From the NCBI GenBank assembly GCA_963555705.1, contig OY743169.1, forward strand, positions 47,046,124 through 47,110,123: DNA of 64,000 nucleotides, read 5' to 3'. Source of the stretch: Ligustrum vulgare. Its lineage: Eukaryota; Streptophyta; Magnoliopsida; Lamiales; Oleaceae. The notes beneath the pieces are model-generated. The model did not search any database, was not told the DNA's origin, and saw only the letters and a list, made by a program, of their open reading frames with translations. Both the position numbers and the translations under genes were made by a program. Position 1 is the first letter of the stretch. Each line of letters opens with the position of its first letter. Below, one piece after another: positions 23,091 through 36,185 of this stretch.

Positions 23091-26000
23091 GGGCATCTAG
23101 AATCCCAAACTGGTGAATACTTAACATCTTAGAGTTCTATCCTTGTTCATGCACATTCTTAGGTATACTTTTGAACCTAACTGCGTGCTTAGAGAGTGAA
23201 ACATGAATACATATTGCATGAGAGTTATATCTCAACATCTGATGCTTATGAAGTCAAAACTTCCATTTAATTTACTTGTTTAACATGAAAGTAGATTAAT
23301 CTTGCTCAAGTCTTTGTATGCAAGATAGAATTCTTTGATCTTAACATAATAGGAGCTTTAACCACTAAGTATATCAGTTAATCTCACATGTGCTACACAT
23401 AATTAAAGAGCAACTACATTCAACGGGGGAAACCTTGCTAAATTCAAAGTGAATAAGAGCAAACTTAAGTTTAGACATGTTATAAAGATCAATGAACTTA
23501 CAAGTTGTTGAAATTAATTTAAAGAATCTGAAATTAAACTTTGACACATCTACTTAAAGATGTAATTGTAACGAAATACTTATGAATTCATCCAAAGTCT
23601 GAAAATAATTTTAAAATACTCAATTATCTTCATTTAAGAATTTGGACTTAAATTTAAATTACCCAAATATCATCATTCAAAAATTTGGAAACTTCCATTA
23701 AAGTGTCAAATCCACATTATTTAAGAATCTGAAAAATTACTTTAAAGTACTCTAAATAAACTATTTCAAGAATCTGGAAATAACTTTAAAATATGCAAGT
23801 GACATTATTCAAGAATTCAAGAATCTGAAATTAACTTTAAGCTATACCACTAACATTATTCAAGACTCTGAAAATGCTAGATTAAGGTAAATTAAGTCAC
23901 TTTTGAAATTGAGAGCTTGTTTTACTTCATTTTATACACATGCAATATTGTCTCGGTGATGATAACTCTCATAGAAATCAAGGATCCAACATGCAGTTAA
24001 ATAAAACACAAAATTATGGCAGTAGCTCTTTAGATCCCAAAAGAAACATAAGTTATTGAACAAAAAATAATTTTAGATTAGTACTAAGTGAAAAAGTTAA
24101 GGAAAAGCATGAAATCAAACATTAAGTATTAAATAATCACAATTATATAACTCTAATTAGTCAAGTATATTACTTTACTGTAGGAACTAAATTGTACATA
24201 ATAAAAATTGCAAGAAAACACATAAATGCTTTACTCACACATTTCATCAAACACTTCGAAGACATTTATGTTCTTAACATTAAATCTTGAAACATAGTTG
24301 CAAATCAACATAATCAATAAAGAACATATAAAATTCTGTAATTTAAGAATAATACTCCAACACTATATGAAAAACTTAATACAATATTACACAAATCAAG
24401 TTTCACTCACCTCTAACTTAGATAAGATGATTTTGAGTCAATACACCTACAATCATTTAACCAAGTGTTAGACTAACTTCAATATACTAAAATCTTACTT
24501 CTTAGTCCAAGTTTTACCTAGAAAATCCATCCAAAATTGAGGATTTCGCAGTTTAGAACAATCTGCCCAGAACTGCAAAAGGCTTCTAGAAGCCTCTATC
24601 CAGGCTTCTGATAGCCTAGTCCAGCAGAAAATTTTCCTTTCTTCCATCTTCTTCCCCATTTTTCGTCCAGCAGCTTCTCTCTTGTCTCCACCGAGAAAAG
24701 AAGAAGAATTGGGGCTAAAGTTCATCTAATTGGGTATATATATAATGTAGATGTCAAATAAACCCTCATACTTCTTATCATATGTAATTTGGACCTTATA
24801 AATTGAAACTAAGTCCTTAAAGCTTTCTTTTCTATCATCCAAGCCCTAAAACTTTTGGTAAATAATTACTTCTTACCAAAATAAATTGATGTGCCAAACA
24901 TGCCCCTAAAGTAATAATATGGGTATGCCAAGTGTCCATTTTTCCATTATTTTATTAATAAAATTTCTAGGTTTTTCCATCTTAAGTTGCCACCTTCGGG
25001 TGGAAAATTTTGAGGATTTTCAGCATTCCAACTACTTTTCACATACAACTTTATCTCGACTTTTTAGGCACTTCCCGAACTCAAATGTGATCAAACTTGA
25101 TATCAATGCTTAGATCTCATCATGAACTATAAAATGGTATATCTTGCAATGGACAAAGATCACTTTATAATCCACAAAATGATTCAAAAGTCGTGCTCAT
25201 CACAATGGCAAAACTGTAATTAATAGGATTTTCTAAAATTTCCAACTTAACCCTAAATTATGAAATTCCATTTGATTGAGTCCAAACATCATATACAACT
25301 TTCTTTTATGCCAACTTAGTCTCCAGTAATTACAATAAAGGTCAATTTATCCACTTTTCTTATAATTTCTATACTATCTCATCAAAAATTGGCTATTTTC
25401 TAAGAAAATACTTGATTCCGACTCCCTCAATAAATGAACTAAGGTACGAGATTTTAGGGTTGTTACATCGATAATTAATTCGGCATACAATTAACAGTTT
25501 CACCTAGTTAATTATTCACTTTTCTTAAATCAATATTTTTATTGCTATGATTTCTATTTAACATCGAATGTTAAATACTAAGCTTAGATTCCTGAAATCA
25601 TACTTGCATTTAGAATATTTAAGTTATCTCCTTAACTCCACAACTAGAGCAATGGATTCCTCTTGCAATGCGTCATTTATTAATTCACTTTCCTTCGGCT
25701 CCCAACATACAAAGTTTTTGATCACATAAATGATTGATCTCACTTATAGTATATCAAAGACCCTAAGGATCAATACATAATAAATACCATCCAAGACAGA
25801 TTAAGACAATCCATATGATAGTCATGTGAAATCTCAATTCCCAAGTACGATTATACTAGTTAATTAATTTCACGATGGTCCAGTCCAATATACTTATCCT
25901 GAAGTATATCAATATTATTACTTACAACTCAACTAGTCACGATGATTAAGATAAATCTCCTATTATTATTAAATAGAGTAATAATCAAATAAACCTCAAT

Positions 26001-26383
26001 AGAATAAAGTGCCCATCTTTATTCAAGGTTCAACACTAAATTATTCTCTATTAAAATATAATACTAGTCTTTTGTACTTCGAAAGTACTAATATTATATT
26101 ATCTTCAAATAATCAAAGGCTCTTCGTTATAGTTTACATATAATAATGATTTACATAGTTAAATAAACGTCAAATATTATATCAAATATAAATAATCGTT
26201 TATTACATTTTAGTAAATTCCTAACGCTTTTGGGCACATATCCCAACAATCTCCTACTTTCCCTAAAGTGTATAATTTACTGCCTGCATGCCCATGGCAT
26301 CTAAGTGAACCTCAAAGTACTTAGCCAGTAAGCTCTTCATGAATGGATCGCCAGGTTATCTACCAAGGCAATCTTACAAACTA

Positions 26384-29160
26384 TCACATACTCACGTAGA
26401 AAAACTCCCTTAGGAGATGGTATTTCCATTCTGTATGTTTTCCCCTTTGATGGCTTCGTGGTTCCTTCGCATTAGCTACTGCCCCACTATTATCGCATAA
26501 TAGTTTAACTGGGTCGACTATTGCAGGTACCACTCCAAAATCCACAAGGAATTTTCTTAGCCACACGGCTTCTTTTGCATCTTCAAAAGCTGCAACATAT
26601 TCATCTTCCATGGTAGAGTTAGCGATGCATGACTACTTCACACTCCTCCGTATGACATCACCACCAAGAGTAAAAATGGCCCCTGGCGTGGGCTTCCTTG
26701 AGTCCACATTAGACTGAAAATTAGAGTCCTTATATCCTACCGGAACAAAGTACTACGCTGAGTAAACAAGCACATAATCCATTTTTCTCCGAAGATACTT
26801 GAATATATGCTTCATTGCTACCCAATGCTCTTGTCCAAGGTTAGATTGAAAATGACTCAAAATCCCAACAGCACAACAAATATTTGGTCTAGTGTATAGC
26901 ATGGCATACATGAGACTACCCACAACAGATGCATAAGGTATCCTACTAATGCGCTTCACATCGTCGGAGTTTTAAGATACTGCTCCTTCGACAGGTGAAT
27001 TCCATGCCTAAAAGGTAACAAACCCTTCTTGGAATTCTGCATTCCAAATCTAATCAGAATTTTATTAATGTATAAAGCTTGAGATAAAGCGATACTCTTA
27101 TTCTTCCCTATCACGAATGATCTGATTCCTAGAATAAATCTTGCTTCTCCTAAGTCCTTCATACTAAATTTTAGGGCCAACCACGCTTTCATTGCAGACA
27201 ACATTTTTACATCATTCCCAATGAGTAATAAGTCATCCACAAAAAGTACTAAAAAACTATCTTATTTTCTTGTTTCTTTTTGTAGACGCAGGGTTTGTCA
27301 AAGGTTTGATCACAACCATATATTTTAATGAATTCATTGAATCTTTTATTCCAAGACCTAGATGCTTGCTTTAATACATAAATGGATCTCTGCAACTTGC
27401 ACAGTTTGCCTTCGCTCCCTCAAGTGAAAAATTCTTCTGGTTACATCATGTAGATGCTTTCGTCAAGATGTCCATTCAAGAATTTTGTCTTGACTTCCAT
27501 CTTCCATATCTCATAATCCACATGATCAGCGATGGATAAGAGTATCTGAATGGCTTGAAGCATAGCAACCAGAGAGAATGTCTCATTGTAATCGATGTCT
27601 TCTCTTTGGGTAAACCCTTTGGCTACTAGTCTAGCATTAAAGGTTTCAACCTTTCCATCCACTCTTTTCCTTTTGTAGACCCACTTGCACCCAATGGGTT
27701 TGATCCTTTTAGGTGCTTCTACAAGACTCCAGACCTGATTAGAATACATTGATTCCATCTCGTATTTAATGGCACTCTTCCACGAATTTGCTTCCACACC
27801 CTTTATCGCATCTTGATAAGATATCTGATCATCTTCTTTCACTAAAGAGATCGCCTTATAGGATTTTCCTAATAGGAAGTACCTTGCAGGTTTCCTAATG
27901 ATCTTTGACTTCTTTTTTGTGATGGAGGTTCTTGGATTTCCTGATTAGTTTGCGCATTTTGATGATTAAGTCCAGTATAACTTACTGGATCGTTATTCTC
28001 TTCATTCATATCATGTGCAGTATTCATGGGTAGAGGTAAATCTCCACTGCTCCCACTGAAATGCTGTACACTATGATTGTTACTTTCAGGATATTCATTT
28101 GGAACCTCAGAAAGTGTCTCAGGGCTAGATAAGCTAGGAGTAGACTCCTTTATCTCTTTTGACACAATTTTACATTAAGACTCCTTTTCTTCTATGTACT
28201 TGTCCTCCAAGAAAGTTGCATTTGTTAAAACAAATACCTTCTTGCTTTGAGGACTATAGTGGTAATATCCTCTCGTTCCCTTGGGATAACCTATGAATAG
28301 GAATTTTTCTATTCTAGGTTCCAATTTCTCAGTCTTTCCATTCAACACGTGTGCTAGATAACCCCAAATTCGAATGTGGTGTAAGTTGAGCTTACGAACA
28401 TTCCACAACTCTAGGGAGTTTTGGAAACTGACTTAGATGGAACTAAGTTCAAAAGATATGCAGCTGTCAGAAGTGCATATCCCCAGAAGGAAGTAGGTAG
28501 CGTAGAGAAACTCATCAGTGATCGTATCATATTTAACAAAGTCATGTTTCTCCTTTCTGAAATGCCATTCTGCTGGAGCGTCCTCGGGGCACTCAATTGA
28601 GATGCAATTCCATTATCCGATAAGTATTTAATGAACTCTCCTGATAGGTATTCACCATCTCGATCTGATCGAAGTGCTTTAATACATTTACCTAAGTTTT
28701 TCTCGACCTCAGTCCGATATTATTTGAACTTATCAAATGTTTCAGAGTTTCGAGACATTAGGTAAATATAGCCATATCTTGAGTAATCATCTGTTAAAGT
28801 CACAAAATACTCATGGCCATTTCTAGTTGGCGTACTGAAAGGACCACATACATCGGTATGAGCTAATTCCAAGACTTCTTTAGCTGTAAGTCCTTTTGCA
28901 AAAAAGGATCTCTTGGTCATTTTACCTTCTAAACATGATTCACAATTCGGTAAGGAATTAACCTCTAAGCTAGTTAGTAGTCCATCCTTAACCAACCTTT
29001 TAATCATGTTCAAGTTAATGTGTCCAATTCTTAGATGCCAAAGATATCATATAGAACAACATTCTTCCTTTCCCATAATTTATGAGATAGCAAATAATTT
29101 ATGGAAATCTCATTATTTTCGGACATTTGTGGTTCTACGGGAACCATGTCATCACTATTA
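26384..29160 (-). pseudogene. Copia #2 pol: integrase, reverse transcriptase, RNase H
   Basis: Minus-strand motifs in order: LWHLRIGHIN and CESCLEGK (pre-integrase zinc site, about 29,070-28,930); HTDVCGP, LRSDRDGEY and NGISERRN (integrase D, D, E; about 28,865, 28,670 and 28,580); GTRGYYHYSPQSKKV (28,280); GCKWVYKRKR and ARLVAKGFTQ (27,690-27,620); LFVDDLLLIGND (27,240-27,210, Phe for the usual Tyr of YVDD); RIPYASVVGSLMYAM (26,940); YVAAFEDAKEAVWLRKFL and LCDNSGAV (26,590-26,470). The integrase triad and both catalytic Asp of reverse transcriptase survive, but at least six stops and several frameshifts break the frame. Confidence 0.85.
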
Positions 29161-29331
29161 GAGCCTGTTTAGTGTAGGAGATTTTGGAGGAAATTTGAAT
29201 TTTGGGGAGAATGTGTTGTTGAAAAGAAGTTAAAAAGTGTGAAAGTTGTGGGTCCTAAAGATGTGTGGTTGAAAATGAATTTGGGGGGGGGGGGGGGGAG
29301 AGTTTTCAAAAGACTCAAGACCAAATAGGGT
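29161..29331. mobile_element. Tourist-like (PIF/Harbinger) MITE, 171 bp
   Basis: Left end GAGCCTGTTTAGTG and right end, reverse-complemented, ACCCTATTTGGTC are imperfect inverted repeats. TTA lies on both sides (29,158-29,160 and 29,332-29,334), the usual target of this group. The interior is non-coding and has a run of 16 G. It lies exactly where copia #2 stops and copia #3 begins. Confidence 0.6.
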
Positions 29332-31930
29332 TTAGATTGATTAATCTTTTTTGGTATTATTCGTTCTGAAGTTTTTAGTTGTTTTTTCTCATGTATTATT
29401 CTCTTTCGAGGTACAACATCTTTGGAACCTACTGGCCGACCATGCTTCTGGTATTTTTGTGATTCAATTGCTTTAATTGTTTGTCCTACAAGGACATCAA
29501 TCTTTGCTAGAATATTTTATGCTAGTATACATGACTTTGTCACTTTTTAGTGTCAACAAATACATAAGATAATTAATTCACAACTCTTTGCAAATGGATG
29601 GTTTTTTCAACCTCTTCCTCTTATTGATAGCTACGAGGATTAAAGTGAGATAAAGTTGTTTCATTCCAAGAAATTTTATCTTGTTTTTCACGATCAGTTA
29701 GTTTTACTCCCAAAGTTAGAAAAGAAGTTTGATTAAAATGAGAATGTACAAAACATGCAGTTAATAAATCACATGTTAAGGTTTCAAGGAATCTAATGAT
29801 TGATGGTGAATCAAAACCAACATAAATTCTAAGAATTCGTTAATTTTGGTACACTATGGGGGTGAAATAAGCACTTGGACATCACAACAAAAAACCCTTA
29901 TGTGAGAAATATTAGATTCATGACTAGATACAAGTTGTAGATGTGAATATTGATAATAAATAATTGGTCTTATACGAACCAATGATGCAACATGTAATAT
30001 GGCATGACCCCAAATAGAAGCTGGAGTTTTTTTTTCATGATTAATTGTTTACTAATTAATTGCATACATTTAATAAATGACTATGCTAATCCATTTTTGT
30101 ATGGACATGACAACTGAATTTTAGTGACTATCCCAATTGACATGCAATACTTATTGAATGTCCAAGATCTAAATTTACCAGCATTATGAAGACGAGTTGT
30201 GCTGACTGAGTAATAAAAAAATTGAGTTCATAGTTTTATAATTTGAGTAAGTATTCTAACAAAAGTATAGCCATTTTGGAAAGTAAGTAGACATGTGACC
30301 ATCTACTAGAAGAATCAATTAATACTATGAAATAACCAAATGGTCCACGTGGTGGGTGAAAGGTCTAATGATTGACATCCTTTGTTAACAAGCAATACAA
30401 GAATAATGATTAGGTAAAAGAATCTCTGAGTTCTTTAGAGGATGTCTATGTGAGTTTTAAATTATTAGATGCATTATTATTGCTTCTGGTGTCCAAGTTG
30501 ATCATGCCAAAAGTATACAACTTTTAGAGTTAACAAACTTTAGGACATGATAATGTTTGATTCGATCGTTTTTATGAATGTATAACATATCACATAAGGG
30601 AGTGCTCAGAGTTTTTATTTTATCTACTTCTAGTCAGATATAAAAGGAGTAATGCAAAGATATTAAATATTATTTTCTTACATCTTTTCAATATGAAATC
30701 CATTACAGTGAAACAATTTTAAACTATGCAAATTTCTTCTAGATTTGCTGGAGTAACGTGTATCGTTAATATTATAATGGTGTATTATTTGATAAAATAA
30801 TACTCCCTCCATTCCTTGAAGATAGACTTGTATTCCTTATTTATCCATCCCAAATCATAGGCCACCTTCCTTATTGAAAGTCAACATATTTTTAAGTTTC
30901 CTAATTTTCCCTTATTTAATATCCATTCTTATCAACAACTATAAAATAATAATATTCATTATGTTATTTAATGTAAGGATGTATTAATAAAATGTAGGAA
31001 AAATTTATATTTCCAACTACATTGCTTGACATTTTCTTAATTTGTGTGAAAATAGAAGCAAGCATATCTTCAAGGGATGGAAGGAGTACAAGTTTTTCCA
31101 GAGCCTTCAACATTTTTATTGATGTGCCTAATATGATATTAAAATTATTTTTTGCTAATGTTAAGTCCAAAAAATACTTTTTATCTCGAAGAATAGTGTG
31201 CGTGACCGTACTATCAACTAGACATGTATCTTGGGAATTCATCTAAAATATAGTGAAATAGATATTTTAGAAAAGTTAACTGGTAATCAAAAGAATTCAA
31301 ACATAATTCAACATTTTAGTCAACTATGAAATGAAACAAAACAATGCATATTAAAATTTCAAATCTTACGAAAAATAAAAACATGTTTGAAACTTGTTTG
31401 AAGAAAAAGGAAATGCTAAAGTAAACTAAACTATATCTTCCATCATGCCATTTGTATCAACTTAGAAATTAGAGACATCTAAGTGAGTCATATTAACGGG
31501 ACTATTAGCAAAATTTGTCTCTATTTTTCCTTTTCCCTTAACTGAATGTTGGTAGAAATTTACTAGATATTTTTCCGTACAATGGGTACATGACCAATGC
31601 CCTTTCATTCAAAATCAAGCAATATTCTCCATGTTGTCTTTTGGTTATGTTGTCATTTAGTTTGTGTCTTTTAAAGTTGTTGCCTTATTACTAATGATTT
31701 TGTAGATAATTTTGTCCATAGTTTCTTCCACGTTTGAGTCTGTGTTCATGTCTGTGTTCACATCCATGTCCATGTCTATATTTGTGTCCAAATCTTGATA
31801 TTGAATTTGTTTCAGGAAATAAAATACAATCTGCTTCGGGAAATGGTGCAGAACCATTTTTAATGCAATCCATGATTTATCATCGTCAATTCATTATTCT
31901 ATTCAACTACCAATAGGCAAGATATAAGTT
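29332..31930 (-). pseudogene. Copia #3: gag, protease and integrase remnant of another Ty1/copia family
   Basis: Reading down the minus strand: a basic repeated Gag piece (about 31,850-31,690); GHWSCTHCTEKYLVNFYQ (about 31,600), a zinc-knuckle remnant; CLVDSTVTHTILRDKKYF (31,225), where the protease Asp-Ser is visible; SSKSRRNLHSL (about 30,750), normally following the protease; GPFGYFIVLIDSSSRWSHV (about 30,340), the integrase core start; KISWNETTLSHFNPRSYQ (about 29,650) and GRPVGSKDVVPRKR (about 29,430), the linker ahead of reverse transcriptase. Frames change often and stops are frequent. It differs from copia #1 and #2 in motif wording. Reverse transcriptase and LTRs are missing. Confidence 0.7.
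30803..31086. mobile_element. Stowaway MITE, 284 bp
   Basis: Left end CTCCCTCCATTCCTTGAAGA and right end, reverse-complemented, CTCCTTCCATCCCTTGAAGA match the Stowaway terminal consensus. TA is duplicated at 30,801-30,802 and 31,087-31,088. It sits within the protease part of copia #3. Stowaway elements are moved by Mariner-type transposases supplied elsewhere. Confidence 0.85.
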
Positions 31931-32128
31931 CTTAGTACCTTTTAAAACCACACTCACAATAAAGCTACTGTAGGAGCATGTCTGAGGCGTGAGAGATGAA
32001 GAAATGTTTTTCCAACATATCTTCATCAATGATCTTTACGCATTGATTGTAAAAAGACGCCTAAGGTGGATCCATAATCCTTCTTCATGATACCAATACA
32101 TATAATTTGATTCAATGTTATCTTCCCC

Positions 32129-35100
32129 TTAAGTTGCACTCCCTTGTATACCACTAGAAAATGGAGGGATTTCGTCAAAGTGATCATAATCTTCTTCATC
32201 TACCACATCACCAATGCCAACAATGCGTCTGTTAACTTGAAGGATGAATGACCACTTAGTATCGGCAGGATCAAGAAAATAAAATACCTATTTCACTTGT
32301 CATGCAAGTATGAATGGCTCATCAAGATAACCCAATAATCCGAAATCCACCAAAGTAAAACTTAATTCATCCACCTGAACACCCCGTCGGTTATCAACCC
32401 ATTTACATTGGAAGAGAGGAAACTTGAGCTTCCTGTAATCAATTTCCCAAATATCTTCAATGACACCATAATAGGACATCGAGCCATCTAATGGCATGGT
32501 ATCTTTGATACTGGAAAAATCTCTTGATAATGCTACTTGTGTCACTCCACTGTTTTGCACTGTACTCTTATCATCTTGATGTTTAGTGTAAAACATATAC
32601 CCATTAATGTCATATGCTTCATAAACCTCAAAATCGTGCTAGGGCTATACGCTAACCACTTTACCGTTTCAAAAATGGTATTTAGCGTTTGCGACAACTC
32701 TTTCATCACTCTATCTTTGAACCATTTTGCAAATGAATGATTTTGTTGGTTAGTTACCCACCTTTCAAGTTTTGAAGGATTCCGCTGCCTTAAGATGGAC
32801 ATGTGCTTGTCCAAATATGGATGAGCTTCAATAAGGTATTGTAATACAAGGAGGTGTGCTTTGTCTCGCAATTCAACATTAGGGATGATTGATTTGTATC
32901 CAATCGCACCTTTATCTTCGAGTCTTCCCCCATGACGAGGTTTAGGAGCACCAATAGTCTCAATGTCGTCTAGGTAATTAGTACAAAATTCAATAGCCTC
33001 CTTAGCAGCATAACCTTCAATTATATTGCCTTCAGGTCGAAATCAATTTCTGACACATCCTTTCAATATACCCATGTATCTCTCAAATGGATACATATAC
33101 CTTAAGAACACTATACTACAGATCTTGATTTCTCCCACCAAGTGAACAAGTAAAGGCACCATAATGTCAAAAAATGATGGCAGAAAATACATTTCAAATT
33201 GACATAGAGTGATAACAATATCGGCACGCAAATCATCCAACGCCTCCGGATCAACAACTTTACTGTAAATTGCGTTGAAGAAAAAATAAAGTTTTATAAT
33301 GACTTGTCTAACATGGTTTGGCAGTATGCCTCGAATTGCAACTGGTAACAAGTGTTGTATTAAGATGTGACAATCATGAGACTTGATACCAACAAATTTC
33401 AAGTCCTTCATCGACACAAGACTTTTGATGTTTGATGAGTATCCAGATGGAACCTTAATAGCATGCAAGCACTCACAAAAACTGTTTTCTCTTTTTTGGA
33501 CAAAGTGTAGCAAGCTGGGGGTAAATAAGTATGCTTTTCCGACTCTTGCGGTTCTAATTGGTCCCGTATCCCCATTTCTACCATGTCCTTTCTGATTTTG
33601 ATATCTTTCATCTTTCCTTGAATGTTCAATAATGTCCCAATGATACCATCACAAATATTTTTCTCCACGTGCATTACATAAAGAAAATACCTTACCGATA
33701 AATGTTGCCAATAGGATAGATCCCAGCATATGGACCACTTCTTCCAAAGACTCTTCTGAGCAGCCTTAAAAGATTTTCCAAACAAAACATCAATATTTTT
33801 AACTCGTTCTTATACCTCACCTCCTGTTAACGGAAAGAGAGCTGCTCGAGCCTCGATTTTTCCATTAAAAGGTTTTTTCTTCTTTCTATAAGGGTGACCA
33901 CCAGGAAGAAATCTTCTATGACTCATAAAGACATTTTTCTTATAGTTTTTCAACCAAAGATCAATCGTGTCTTCTTCAAAAATGGGACATGCTTTAGGTC
34001 CTTTATTAGTATAACCCGAAAAGTTACCATAAGCTGGAAAATTATTTATGGTGCAAAATATCATAGAACGTAAGGTGAAATTTATCTAGCTATGTGCATC
34101 AAAAATCGACACGTTTTCATCCCACAACAGTCTTAAATCTTCAATTAGTGCGGCTAGGTAAACATCTATGTCATTCCCCGGTTGTTTAGGCCCTGATATT
34201 AACAAAGACATCATGATATACTTGCGCTTCATACATAACCAAGGAGGAAGATTTTAAATCGTCAAAAGAACTAGCCAAGTGCTATGTCGACTACTCATGT
34301 TACCGTGTAGGTTCATCCCATCTGTACATAGTTCAAGCCTAAGATTCCTATATTGGCCCCCAAATTCAGGAAATATACTATTAATATTCCTCCATTGAGA
34401 AGAATCGGCCACGTGTCATAGTTTTCCATCTTCTTTCCTCCCTTCAGCATGCCACCGTATGTTCTTCTCATACTTTACACTGGCAAAATAATGTTTAAAT
34501 CTAGGTATTACGGGTAGGTACCATAACACCTTTGCTGGAGGGCTTTTCTTATCACAATTATCATTCACGTTCTTTCGCAACACACTTTGAATACAGACAC
34601 AATTCTTTATACTCATTTCGATACTATATATTGTCATTTGGACATATATGTATCCTCTCAATCTCCATACCCATTGGGCACAACAATTATTTTTCCTCGT
34701 AGATTGAATTAGGAAGCTCATTATTCTCTGTAAGCATCTCTCGTAAAAATTCCAATAATTCCATGAGACTCTTATCACTCCACCTATTGTTTGCTTTCAA
34801 GTTATACAATTTTAACACATCAGACAATTTTGTGAATTTATTACAACTAAAAAACAAAGGGTTTTCATAATCATTGAACAAGTTATTGAATATATGAGGT
34901 TTTCAATGAAATCCCCTTGTATATCATGCATCATTTCGTCTATCATATCATTCTCGTCATTTTCCACATCATTCTCACAAATATTGCTCAAATTATTCTC
35001 CTGTTGATCACCATCATCGTCACCAGTGCCCATCCTAGGAAGCATACTCTCACCATGCCATATCCATTGTTTGTAACCTTCCTTAAACCCACGACAAATC

Positions 35101-35282
35101 AAATGGCTCTTTACTTGCTCAGAACTACAAAACTTTCTCAGATTCTTACAATCACAACAAGGATACAAAATCATTGTTTCACCTTTCTTTTATCTGTGTT
35201 CCTCTACATATTTCATAAACTCTTCAACTCCTTTTACATATTCATGTGTATTACGTATGTTATACATCCAACCCCGATCCAT
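32129..35282 (-). pseudogene. CACTA TNP2-like transposase
   Basis: The probable start codon is at 35,282 (MDRGWMYNIRNTHEYV), with a stop about 35 codons later before PCCDCKNLRKFCSS and HLICRGFKEGYKQWIWHGE, the transposase-associated N-terminal domain (about 35,160-35,040). Next come WSDKSLMELLEFLREML (34,780), ELCTDGMNLHGNMSSRHSTW (34,330-34,270), INNFPAYGNFSGYTNKG (34,050-34,000), the main transposase domain with LPVAIRGILPNHVR (33,345), and a C-terminal domain ending DWVD-type FQCKWVDNRRGVQVDELSF then VDFGLLGYLDEPFILA (32,420-32,300) and EEDYDHFDEIPPF (32,195-32,155). Family order and length fit plant TNP2. Multiple frameshifts and stops make it a pseudogene. It would recognise CACTA ends. 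Confidence 0.85.
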
Positions 35283-36185
35283 ATCTAACAACTTATATGT
35301 GAAGATATAATTAAAAAAAATTATTAGTTTAGAGTTAAAATTTTTCATGATAGAACTTTATACCAACAGAAATCACCTTAAATTGTATTTTTTATTTTTT
35401 ATTTATAAAATCCTACAGAAATTTTGGCAGAATCTCCCCTATAAATTGGACTTAGCGAACCCGTAGGAGGAATCAAATTGCCGCAATAAAACCAAAACGT
35501 TCAACCTCGACATATTCAAAACTCAAATACAACTCCAGTCAAACTTCAACATCATCAACTACTCCAAAATTAATCCAAAATCAATTTCCAATTCCTCAAA
35601 ACTCAAACTAAGATTTCATAACTTAATATCCTACAATTTCAATAGAACTCCAACTATTCAGATACTACAATATATCCATCTACTAACTCAAAATCGACAA
35701 TATAAATTTAACATCCAAACTAAACTAATAAAAAGTTCATTCAAAAACAAATTAACATCTAAAATCATTAATTCAATCACAAACTAACAAATTAAATCAA
35801 TTAATTAGTTAAAATACACATACATACATATTTACAAACACATATATATTGAAATATATATATATACACAAATATAAATTAACACATATCTATGTAAAGA
35901 TTAGTGAGGTTGGTCTCTTATGGGTTACTCAAGGGGAGGCTACCGGGTTACTCACGGGGCGGTGATGATGACGGCAGGGGAGGCGTGCAAGGTTCGGGTT
36001 TTTGGTGAGAGAAAGAGATAAAGAGAGAGATAGGGAGGAATGTGGTGGTTGTGGTGGTGGTCGTCATTGCAGGCGAAAGGGAGAATGGTGATGGTGCCGA
36101 CATTATGTAGTAGAAAGAGAATGAGGCAGGAAGAATATAGTGAAAGGTGATACATGGAAGGGCTGGCCGCACCCGGGTTGTGTAA
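35283..36185 (-). promoter_or_regulatory. CACTA 5' region upstream of the transposase
   Basis: About 900 bp between the transposase start and the subterminal repeats, expected to contain the transposase promoter. It contains AAATTTTGGCAGAATCTCCC near 35,417, a close relative of AAATTTTGCCAGAGTCTCCC near 2,667 in the other half of the element. The 35,950-36,160 part is a purine-rich GTGGTGG and GAGAGAAAGAG tract that yields spurious frames. No exact promoter element is assigned. Confidence 0.45.

Larger units (their letters stand above)
21545..25467 (-). mobile_element. Solo LTR of a Tekay/Del-like gypsy element (3.9 kb)
   Basis: The termini are TGTCACGACCCC and GGGTTGTTACA, with TCGAT repeated at 21,540-21,544 and 25,468-25,472. 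On the minus strand it starts TGTAACAACCCTAAAATCTC, followed by CGTACCTTAG, typical of large gypsy LTRs with TGTWACRACCC ends; the LTR at 60,917-63,339 has related ends. There is no internal region, primer site or second LTR, so it arose by LTR-LTR recombination. Short frames inside, such as 24,495-24,725, are taken as chance. Confidence 0.8.
20802..26248 (-). repeat. Copia #2 3' LTR, split by a solo gypsy LTR
   Basis: On the minus strand it begins TGTTGGGATATGTGCCC right after the purine tract and ends GGAATTGATTTCCAACA. The inner interruption (21,545-25,467 plus one 5-bp duplication) removed, the LTR is about 1.5 kb. The matching TGTTGG and CCAACA ends support these limits. It is the only copy in the window. 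Confidence 0.7.
20802..29160 (-). mobile_element. Copia #2: Ty1/copia element, 5' truncated
   Basis: On the minus strand the sequence runs from the pre-integrase motif (about 29,075) through integrase, reverse transcriptase and RNase H to a polypurine tract (AAAGTAGGAGAT) and a 3' LTR (26,248 down to 20,802, interrupted). The 5' LTR, gag and protease are missing: at 29,161 a MITE begins and beyond it lies a different copia family. Because the 5' LTR is missing, no target duplication can be tested. Confidence 0.75.

Noticed and set aside
24495..24725. Minus-strand frame of 76 codons
   Set aside because: It lies inside the solo gypsy LTR and has no recognised motif.
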